Shown one piece after another: positions 7,226 through 12,774 of a stretch of 14,274 bases of DNA. The notes under the pieces are model-generated. The model worked only from the letters and a program-made list of their open reading frames with translations. It searched no databases and had not been told where the DNA came from. Positions within the stretch are counted from its first letter, which is position 1, and the number at the start of each line of letters is the position of its first letter. A program made the position numbers and the translations under genes. This DNA is from Bacillota bacterium (GTDB lineage: Bacteria; Bacillota; Clostridia; Acetivibrionales; JAKOSZ01), in NCBI GenBank assembly GCA_029776555.1, contig JAKOSZ010000116.1, forward strand, positions 1 to 14,274, given 5' to 3'.

Positions 7226-7996
7226 CTATTTCAGTCCCATTTCGCGAAGGTTTTTAAGGCTGATGGCAAGGCTTTCAAAGGGGTCCCGCCTGCAAACGTC
7301 CTGTTCCACAACGTGCCACTTTACGCCGATTTCCCTGCAGGCGTCAATGATGGCGGGCCAGTTGAGGTTGCCTTCTCCCACCTCGGCCATGATCTGTTTT
7401 CCTTCCTCATCCATTACCATGTCCTTGAAGTGGACTACATCCATGCGCCCCTTCATTTTGCTTATCCAGAAAGCGGGATCTCCGCCGCCGGCCTGGACCC
7501 AGTAGGTGTCAATTTCCAGCTGGAACGAATCCTTATCACTTTCTTCAAACAGTATGTCCAGCCCCGTTTTCCCGTCAAACTTGACAAACTCGAAGTTGTG
7601 GTTGTGGTAAACGAATTTTAAGCCGTGGTCTTTGAGCTTTTTGGCTATCCCGGAAGCTTCTTTTGCGAACCTCCTGTACCCCTCGGCGGACTTGCGGTAT
7701 TCGTCCGGCATGGCGCCCAGGCCTACGTACTCACAGCCCCACAATTTGTGTTCCTCGATCACCTTCTCAATGTCATTGCGCAGGCGCTGGAACGGTATGT
7801 GGGTGGCGCAAATCTTAAGCCCTTCCCCGTCCACTATTTTTTTAAGCTCCACGGGGTCAATGGGTCCTATGCCTGAAACCTGCACCGCCTCATAGCCAAT
7901 CTTACGGACTTTTTTAAGGGATTGGGCTATGTCTGCGGGGGTTCTCATGAAGTTCCTGAGAGTGAAAAGCTGCGCGGCTATCGTCGTGTTTGACAT
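7226..7996 (-). CDS. Sugar phosphate isomerase/epimerase-like TIM-barrel protein
   Basis: A 256-aa cytoplasmic protein of the xylose-isomerase-like TIM-barrel (AP endonuclease 2) superfamily, which includes inositol catabolism enzymes and ketose 3-epimerases. The likely divalent-metal ligands are spaced as in that family: E136 in YHNHNFEF, D163 in LEIDTYW, H189 in VVHFKD and E231 in VVEQD. The EVGEGNLNW stretch is also typical. The ATG at 7996 has GGAGGT (8003-8008) six bases upstream. It lies 75 bp downstream of gdhA on the same strand with no terminator between, so it may be read from the gdhA promoter. The substrate cannot be told from sequence. The carbohydrate context (GH130 facing it) suggests a sugar. 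Confidence 0.88.
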   Translation of the reverse strand: MSNTTIAAQLFTLRNFMRTPADIAQSLKKVRKIGYEAVQVSGIGPIDPVELKKIVDGEGLKICATHIPFQRLRNDIEKVIEEHKLWGCEYVGLGAMPDEYRKSAEGYRRFAKEASGIAKKLKDHGLKFVYHNHNFEFVKFDGKTGLDILFEESDKDSFQLEIDTYWVQAGGGDPAFWISKMKGRMDVVHFKDMVMDEEGKQIMAEVGEGNLNWPAIIDACREIGVKWHVVEQDVCRRDPFESLAISLKNLREMGLK

Positions 7997-8071
7997 ATAA
8001 ACACCTCCAGTTATATCGGTGGGCGGAAATTCGCCAAACTGACAGTCCGGTTAAGCCCATCGGAACGGATT

Positions 8072-9406
8072 TTAAACTATGCCCTGGTCATACATGGCTC
8101 TTGCTACCTTTTCAAACCCGGCAATGTTGGCTCCGGCTACCAGGTTGCCTTCGCAGTTGTATTCCTTTGCCGCCTGGCTTGCGTTTTTGTAGATGTCCTT
8201 CATTATACTTTTAAGTTTAGCGTCTACTTCCTCAAATGTCCAGGAGTACCTCATGCTGTTCTGGGACATTTCCAGGGCTGAGGTGGCCACACCGCCTGCG
8301 TTGGCCGCTTTGGCCGGACCTAAGATAACCCCGTTTTTCAAAAACACTTCTATGGCCTCCGGGGTGGAAGGCATGTTGGCGCCTTCGCCTACAGCAAAGC
8401 AGCCATTGGACACCAGGGTCTTGGCAGACTCACCGTCCAGTTCGTTCTGGGTGGCACAGGGCAGGGCTATGTCGCACTTAATATTCCATATGCCTGAGGG
8501 GCCTTCGAAATACTGTGCCCTGGGATGGCAATTGACGTATTCCCGGATCCGCTTTCTCTCCAGTTCCTTCATCTGCTTTACGGTATCAAGGTTTATTCCG
8601 TCGGGGTCGTAGATGCAGCCGTTGGAGTCGCTCATGGCAACAACCCTTCCGCCCAGCTGGTGCACCTTTTCGGCAGCATAGATGGCCACGTTGCCGGAAC
8701 CCGAGACTACAACCGTGGAGCCTTTAAAGGATTTGCCGCGGGAATTCATGGCCTCCTCCATGAAATAGCAGAGGCCGTACCCCGTAGCTTCGGTCCTGAC
8801 AAGGCTTCCTCCCCATGTGATTCCTTTGCCGGTGAGGGCTCCGGTGAACGTATTTCTAATCTTCTTGTACATGCCGTACATATAGCCGATTTCACGGGCT
8901 CCCACGCCTATGTCGCCCGCGGGGACGTCCATGTCCTCACCGATATGCCTGAAAAGCTCCAGCATGAAACTCTGGCAGAACCTCATCACTTCGCCTTCGG
9001 ATTTCCCCTTGGGGTCAAAGTCGCTTCCTCCCTTGCCGCCGCCTATGGGCAGTGTGGTAAGGGAGTTTTTAAAAATCTGCTCAAAGCCAAGGAACTTAAT
9101 GATGCTCAAATTAACCGACGGATGAAACCTGATTCCGCCCTTGTAAGGGCCTATGGCGCTGTTGAACTGGACTCTATAGCCCCTGTTGACCTGGACGTTG
9201 CCGTTGTCGTCCACCCAGGGGACCCTGAATATGACCTGTCTTTCAGGTTCGACGATCCTATCGAATATCCCTGCTTTTACCCACTCGGGGTGCCGTTCGG
9301 CCACCGGTTCCAGGGATTCCAGGACTTCCTGGACCGCCTGGTGAAACTCCGGCTCGTGCGGGTTCCTTTTCAATACCTGGTCCATTACCCTCTGAAGAAT
9401 TTTCAT
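8072..9406 (-). CDS. gdhA: NADP-type glutamate dehydrogenase, hexameric
   Basis: A 444-aa cytoplasmic enzyme that makes glutamate from 2-oxoglutarate and ammonium with a nicotinamide cofactor. The substrate-site motifs are GPYKGGIRFHP (K89), LPIGGGKGGSDFDP (catalytic K125) and PAGDIGVG (D165). The Rossmann motif SGSGNVA is at about 235-241, followed by SDSNG at the end of the second strand, as in NADPH-using biosynthetic enzymes. Length is typical of the small hexameric class (about 445-450). The ATG at 9406 has GGAGG eight bases upstream and a clear promoter at 9471-9500. It lies downstream of nfnAB on the same strand but behind a terminator, so it is probably a separate unit. NfnAB would supply its NADPH. 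Confidence 0.97.
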   Translation of the reverse strand: MKILQRVMDQVLKRNPHEPEFHQAVQEVLESLEPVAERHPEWVKAGIFDRIVEPERQVIFRVPWVDDNGNVQVNRGYRVQFNSAIGPYKGGIRFHPSVNLSIIKFLGFEQIFKNSLTTLPIGGGKGGSDFDPKGKSEGEVMRFCQSFMLELFRHIGEDMDVPAGDIGVGAREIGYMYGMYKKIRNTFTGALTGKGITWGGSLVRTEATGYGLCYFMEEAMNSRGKSFKGSTVVVSGSGNVAIYAAEKVHQLGGRVVAMSDSNGCIYDPDGINLDTVKQMKELERKRIREYVNCHPRAQYFEGPSGIWNIKCDIALPCATQNELDGESAKTLVSNGCFAVGEGANMPSTPEAIEVFLKNGVILGPAKAANAGGVATSALEMSQNSMRYSWTFEEVDAKLKSIMKDIYKNASQAAKEYNCEGNLVAGANIAGFEKVARAMYDQGIV

Positions 9407-9470
9407 ATCTTACTCCTCCCAAAAAGCGTATAACGGATTAAGTCATTAATTACAGTTATTTGATTTCTTG

Positions 9471-9500
9471 ATTATAACACAGGGAAATAAAAATATGCAA
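9471..9500 (-). promoter_or_regulatory. Promoter for gdhA
   Basis: On the minus strand, TTGCAT (9495-9500) and TATAAT (9471-9476) are separated by 18 bp. The -10 is preceded by TGT, giving an extended -10 as well. The leader is about 58 nt. The surrounding gene-free stretch (9407-9727) is A+T-rich and otherwise holds only the hairpin at 9672-9714. Confidence 0.75.
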
Positions 9501-9671
9501 GATTTTTATTCATATATTTCATTTATTATTTTAACGATTTTTATGGGGTTTTTAGCGATAAGGACTTGCAACAACGGTGTTTAAAGAAAAATTTCCAGCG
9601 CTTTTTGCCTAAGATATGGGAAAATATGGCCGGAAATATGCAGGATTTGATTGTAAATGCTGCAAAATGAT

Positions 9672-9714
9672 GCTGAAGACGCGGAAGGGCCTAAAGGCCT
9701 TCCGCACCTTCAGC
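9672..9714 (-). terminator. Terminator-like hairpin after nfnB
   Basis: GCTGAAG (9672-9678) pairs with CTTCAGC (9708-9714). Inside it, GCGGAAGG with one bulged G and CC pairs with GGCCTTCCGC around a TAAA loop (about 9681-9705). The structure begins 13 bp past the nfnB stop codon. On the minus strand it is followed by ATCATTTT rather than a clean T tract, so termination may be partial and allow some readthrough to gdhA. Confidence 0.7.
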
Positions 9715-9727
9715 CGTTGGACTAATG

Positions 9728-11137
9728 CTAATCAGCTTTTTGACTCAGGTATTTGTCGATGGAGGCCGCGGCTTTCTTGCCGGCGCCCATGGCCAGTATG
9801 ACCGTCGCAGCGCCGGTCACGGCGTCCCCTCCTGCGAACACCCCTTCCAGGCTTGTGGCGCAGGTTTCCTCGTCCACTATGATGCCTCCCCACTTCTGGG
9901 TTTCCAAACCGGCGGTGGTTGACGCGATGAGGGGGTTCGGCGTCTGACCGATGGCTACAATGACGTTGTCAACGTCTATCACATGCTCGGTGCCCGCCTT
10001 GGCAATGGGCCTCCTCCTCCCGGAGCTGTCAGGTTCTCCTAATTCCATCTCTATACACTTAAGCCCTTTTACCCAGCCGTTGTCGGTGCCCAGGACCCGG
10101 ATGGGGTTCGTCAGCAGCTTAAACTCTATGCCTTCCTCTTTGGCATGGTGCACTTCCTCCTGCCTGGCCGGCATCTCGGCTTCAGAACGCCTGTAGACGA
10201 TGCAGACTTTTTCGGCTCCCAGCCTTTTGGCACACCTGGCGGCATCCATGGCCACATTTCCGGCGCCGATCACCGCAACCCTTCTGCCTACCTTTATCGG
10301 GGTGTCGTATTCGGGGAACCTGTATGCCTTCATGAGGTTCACCCTTGTGAGAAACTCATTGGCCGAGTATACGCCGTTTAAATTCTCGCCGGGTATTCCA
10401 AGGAAACTGGGCAGTCCGGCGCCGGTTCCTATGAATATGGCCTCATAGCCTTCTTTCCTTAACTCGTCAAGGGTAAGAGTCTTGCCAATAACCATGTTGG
10501 TTTTGATTTCAACCCCGAGCTTTTTAATGGTGTCAACCTCTTCCCGGACTATTTCCTTCGGCAGCCTGAACTCGGGGATGCCATATATCAGGACTCCCCC
10601 CGCGTCGTGAAAGGCTTCGAAAATGGTGACGCTGTATCCCACTCTTGCCAGGTCGGCGGCGCAGGTAAGCCCTGCCGGGCCGGAACCTATGACAGCCACC
10701 TTCCTGTTTTTCTTCTCTGCCTTTCCATCCGCCTTCCCGGAATTTTCCTTCGCGTTGGCCATATACCAGTCGGCAGCAAACCTTTCCAGCCTGCCTATGC
10801 CCACCGGTTCACCCCTTCTCGCCCTTATGCAGACCTTCTCGCACTGGGTCTCCTGGGGACAAACCCTTCCGCATATGGCCGGAAGGTTATTGGTCTCTCT
10901 AATTTTCCAGTAGGCTTCCTCGAACTTGCCTTCAGCTATCAGTTTTATAAAATCCGGGATCTGGACGTTAACGGGACATCCGGCGACACAGGGCCTGTTT
11001 ACGCAATTGAGGCACCTTTGGGCTTCCTCCATTGCCATCTGCTCGGTGTATCCTAAGGCCACCTCGTTAAAGTTTTTGTTCCTTAACTCCGGTTCCTGTT
11101 CGGGCATTCTGACTTTATTCGGCGACATGTTAGGCAT
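9728..11137 (-). CDS. nfnB: NfnB, large subunit of NADH-dependent reduced ferredoxin:NADP+ oxidoreductase
   Basis: A 469-aa iron-sulfur flavoprotein. Two cysteine groups near the N-terminus (C42, C45, C50, C54 and C89, C93, C99, C103) are placed to hold two [4Fe-4S] clusters. The FAD motif GSGPAGL is at 151-157. A second Rossmann motif, GAGNVAMDAA, binds NADP(H), and AIGQTPNP is typical of the family. Such proteins are often labelled glutamate synthase small subunit or GltA. No large glutamate synthase subunit is present, and the gene overlaps nfnA, so NfnB is the better call. The start is the ATG at 11137, with GGAGG (11146-11150) eight bases upstream; an in-frame TTG at 11152 overlaps that site. 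It overlaps the nfnA stop by 8 bp (ATGCCTAA), suggesting coupled translation. Confidence 0.93.
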   Translation of the reverse strand: MPNMSPNKVRMPEQEPELRNKNFNEVALGYTEQMAMEEAQRCLNCVNRPCVAGCPVNVQIPDFIKLIAEGKFEEAYWKIRETNNLPAICGRVCPQETQCEKVCIRARRGEPVGIGRLERFAADWYMANAKENSGKADGKAEKKNRKVAVIGSGPAGLTCAADLARVGYSVTIFEAFHDAGGVLIYGIPEFRLPKEIVREEVDTIKKLGVEIKTNMVIGKTLTLDELRKEGYEAIFIGTGAGLPSFLGIPGENLNGVYSANEFLTRVNLMKAYRFPEYDTPIKVGRRVAVIGAGNVAMDAARCAKRLGAEKVCIVYRRSEAEMPARQEEVHHAKEEGIEFKLLTNPIRVLGTDNGWVKGLKCIEMELGEPDSSGRRRPIAKAGTEHVIDVDNVIVAIGQTPNPLIASTTAGLETQKWGGIIVDEETCATSLEGVFAGGDAVTGAATVILAMGAGKKAAASIDKYLSQKAD

Positions 11138-11975
11138 TGTTTCCACCTCCAAGCTTGCACTCGTGCTCCTCCATCGATCTCTTCTCCTCTTCCCTGTACA
11201 TCGACTGCCGCCTTATGGCTTCGTCAAAGTCTACCTGATGCCCGTCAAAATCAGGCCCGTCAACGCAGGCAAATTTGGTGGTTCCGCCTACGGTAATGCG
11301 GCAACCTCCGCACATGCCGGTGCCGTCTATCATGATGGGGTTCATGCTGACTATGGTCTTGATTCCGTACGGCCTGGTGAGGTTGCTGACCACCTTCATC
11401 ATAACAAGGGGACCAATGGCTATTGCCAGGTCGTACCTGTTCCCCTGGTCCAAAAGCTCCTTTAAAATGTCGGAAACAAAGCCCTTTGTGCCGTTGGAGC
11501 CGTCATCGGTGGTTATGAAAAGGCGGTGGCACACTTTCGCCAGCTCCTCTTCCAGGATAATGAGGTCCTTGTTCCTGAAGCCGGCGATTATATCAACCTC
11601 CGCCCCCAGGCTGTAGAGCTTCTTTGCCTGCGGATAGGCTATGGCTGTCCCAAGCCCCCCGCCGATGACAACGGCCTTTTTGACCCCCTCAAGGTGGGTA
11701 GGCTTTCCCAGGGGGCCTACAAAGTCCAAAATTAAGTCGCCTTCTTCCAAAGTCCCCAGCAGTTTTGTGGTTTTTCCCACTTTCTGGAATATAATTGTAA
11801 CAGTACCTTTTTCCCGGTCAAAATCCGCAACGGTAAGGGGTATCCTTTCCCCCTTCTCGTTTACCCTCAGTATGATAAACTGACCGGGTTCGGCCTTCCT
11901 GGCCACATATGGGGCCTCAACCTCTATTAACTTTACCGTCGGGTTTAGCACTTTCTTCCTGACAATCCTGTACAT
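11130..11975 (-). CDS. nfnA: NfnA, small subunit of NADH-dependent reduced ferredoxin:NADP+ oxidoreductase
   Basis: A 281-aa ferredoxin-NADP reductase-like flavoprotein. FAD is bound through RIPLTVAD (R44-D51) and NAD(H) through GGGLGTA (105-111). The C-terminal cluster motif is DGTGMCGGC followed by a third cysteine (D217, C222, C225, C237). Aspartate stands where PyrK-like relatives have their first cysteine. As I recall, an Asp/three-Cys [2Fe-2S] site is a mark of Nfn small subunits. With NfnB it links NADH and reduced ferredoxin oxidation to NADP+ reduction by flavin-based electron bifurcation. The ATG at 11975 has AAGGA five bases upstream; the in-frame ATG at 12023 has no site. First gene of the nfnAB operon. 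Confidence 0.93.
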   Translation of the reverse strand: MYRIVRKKVLNPTVKLIEVEAPYVARKAEPGQFIILRVNEKGERIPLTVADFDREKGTVTIIFQKVGKTTKLLGTLEEGDLILDFVGPLGKPTHLEGVKKAVVIGGGLGTAIAYPQAKKLYSLGAEVDIIAGFRNKDLIILEEELAKVCHRLFITTDDGSNGTKGFVSDILKELLDQGNRYDLAIAIGPLVMMKVVSNLTRPYGIKTIVSMNPIMIDGTGMCGGCRITVGGTTKFACVDGPDFDGHQVDFDEAIRRQSMYREEEKRSMEEHECKLGGGNNA

Positions 11976-12032
11976 CCTGATCCTTCTTTCCGATACCGCA
12001 AGTTTCCATTCCCAGCATTGCATTTTTGCTTT

Positions 12033-12061
12033 ATTTTATATCGCTAAAGCCCATAAGTCAA
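12033..12061 (-). promoter_or_regulatory. Sigma-A-type promoter for nfnAB
   Basis: On the minus strand, TTGACT (12056-12061) and TAAAAT (12033-12038) are 17 bp apart, a near-consensus vegetative promoter. The leader would be about 50 nt. The spacer holds ATCGCT and AAGCCCAT (plus-strand reading, 12040-12054). Both words recur just upstream at 12089-12100 and could be operator halves. Confidence 0.7.
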
Positions 12062-12131
12062 CTACTGGGGGACAGATACGACTGCTTCAAGCCCATCGCT
12101 TTATTGGCAATGGTACCACTTTTGAACAGTT

Positions 12132-12254
12132 TCTGACAGAACACAGACCTGCTAATTAAAGTCAAGGGTTTTTAAGAAAAACATTGAAAGTTTTAAAAAC
12201 TCCTGACAGCGAAAAAAGGCATGACGACAAAACCACCTGGATAAAGTTGACATG
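12132..12254. repeat. Imperfect direct repeat, left copy (about 115-120 bp)
   Basis: This block matches 12333-12449 along most of its length, with an offset of 200 bp at the left end (ACACAG at 12141 and 12341) falling to 195 bp at the right. Shared words include GCTAATTAAAG, CTCCTGAC, CGAAAAAA and CATGAC. It contains an inverted repeat: 12161-12175 against 12193-12207, two mismatches in 15. It has no coding potential I trust. The two copies bracket the paired hairpin repeats at 12254-12311. Confidence 0.75.
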
Positions 12255-12282
12255 AGCACAAGGGGACGGTTCTTCTGTGAGC
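12254..12282 (+). repeat. Dispersed hairpin repeat, copy C
   Basis: Left arm GAGCACA, core AGGGGACGGTTCTTC, right side TGTGAGC. The inner GGGGA/TCTTC stem with CGGT loop is as in copy A. The arms pair as GCACA with TGTG followed by a mismatch. Confidence 0.75.
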
Positions 12283-12283
12283 A

Positions 12284-12311
12284 AGCACAAGGGGACGGTT
12301 CTTCTGTGCTC
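12284..12311 (+). repeat. Dispersed hairpin repeat, copy D
   Basis: Left arm AGCACA, core AGGGGACGGTTCTTC (identical to copy C), right arm TGTGCT, perfectly complementary over 6 bp. The right arm here and the left arm of copy C (GAGCACA with TGTGCTC) are also perfectly complementary over 7 bp, so the tandem pair could fold as one longer unit. The orientation is opposite to copies A and B. Confidence 0.78.
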
Positions 12312-12332
12312 TTTCAGGTTAAGGAAAATACC

Positions 12333-12449
12333 GTTTTCCAACACAGGCCGGCTAATTAAAGCAAAGAGTTTTAAAAACTTTGAATGTTTTTTAAACTCCT
12401 GACCACGAAAAAACCATGACAATAAAACAACCCGGGTAAATTAGATATA
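12333..12449. repeat. Imperfect direct repeat, right copy
   Basis: Partner of 12132-12254. Here too an internal inverted repeat is kept: GAGTTTTAAAAAC (about 12366-12378) against GTTTTTTAAACTC (about 12386-12398), with one mismatch. The arm sequences differ from the left copy while the folding is kept. Confidence 0.72.
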
Positions 12450-12553
12450 AAATAGCTGGACTGAACAGCGAACCGAAAGGGTTTTTTTATACACTATTAA
12501 TATAGGGGAATACCCTTCCCTTTTAACTCCGCTGCTGAAATTTTCCTTCCTGG

Positions 12554-12565
12554 AGAAAGGAGGTG
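12554..12565 (+). promoter_or_regulatory. Orphan 12-base Shine-Dalgarno sequence without a start codon
   Basis: AGAAAGGAGGTG is the full complement of the CACCTCCTTTCT end of 16S rRNA in Firmicutes, a longer match than any gene start in this window has. No ATG, GTG or TTG follows at a working distance; a GTG within it meets TAA after one codon. It may be the remains of a lost gene or part of a regulatory RNA. Confidence 0.5.
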
Positions 12566-12623
12566 GAGTAAAATTTTAAAACGCTTCAACTCCTGATTGC
12601 TGGCGAAATCTCTTAAAAACAGT

Positions 12624-12629
12624 TATAAT
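12624..12629 (+). promoter_or_regulatory. Candidate -10 element for the lipoprotein gene
   Basis: A perfect TATAAT lies about 145 bp before the lipoprotein start. The matching -35 would be TGGCGA (12601-12606), which is poor. A TTGCTG at 12597 is 21 bp away, which is too far. If it is used, the transcript has a leader of nearly 140 nt. Confidence 0.4.
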
Positions 12630-12635
12630 TGTGTT

Positions 12636-12774
12636 GTGCGTAGGGAAAGAGGCAAGGCTGCTGATTTTCCAGCTGGAAGTACAAAGGTGCCGCGGGTTTA
12701 TGAGTGGAAATGCTCAAGTTAAGCAGGGAGACCGCTTTTTGTGCCTATTCAAATCTTTTCGGAGGGATTATTCA
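12636..12774 (+). promoter_or_regulatory. Possible structured 5' leader of the lipoprotein gene, class unknown
   Basis: By eye, AGGCA (12650-12654) can pair with TGCCT (12742-12746), and CTGCT (12658-12662) with AGCAG (12722-12726). These enclose TTCC/GGAA (12667-12678) and TGAG/CTCA (about 12700-12715) hairpins. GTGCC occurs twice (12687-12691 and 12741-12745), so GGCA has two competing partners. GCGG (12692-12695) and CCGC (12732-12735) precede five Ts, resembling a weak terminator. I matched it to no known riboswitch class. Confidence 0.35.

Noticed and set aside
8525..9433. A 302-codon plus-strand frame
   Set aside because: It is antisense to gdhA, whose catalytic motifs are intact.
9728..11152. 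Naming this gene as glutamate synthase small subunit
   Set aside because: There is no large glutamate synthase subunit, and the gene overlaps an NfnA gene with the Asp-Cys3 cluster motif; NfnB fits better.
12062..12083. A fifth hairpin repeat (TACTGGGGGACAG)
   Set aside because: Only GGGGACxG is shared with the core; there are no matching arms and the CGGT loop is missing.
12254..12311. A CRISPR-like array
   Set aside because: There are only two units with no regular spacer, and the repeat unit is a dispersed hairpin found in opposite orientation elsewhere; no cas genes.
12162..12422. An 86-codon minus-strand frame across the repeats
   Set aside because: It is made of the direct repeat and hairpin copies, has no ribosome binding site and no protein-like composition.
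12574..12590. A catabolite-response (cre) operator
   Set aside because: TTTAAAACGCTTCAA fits only in part; two of the conserved positions are wrong.
12681..12740. A T-box riboswitch before the lipoprotein gene
   Set aside because: GGTGCCGCGGG only partly resembles the T-box antiterminator word; no specifier stem is visible and the downstream gene is not an aminoacyl-tRNA synthetase or an amino-acid gene.
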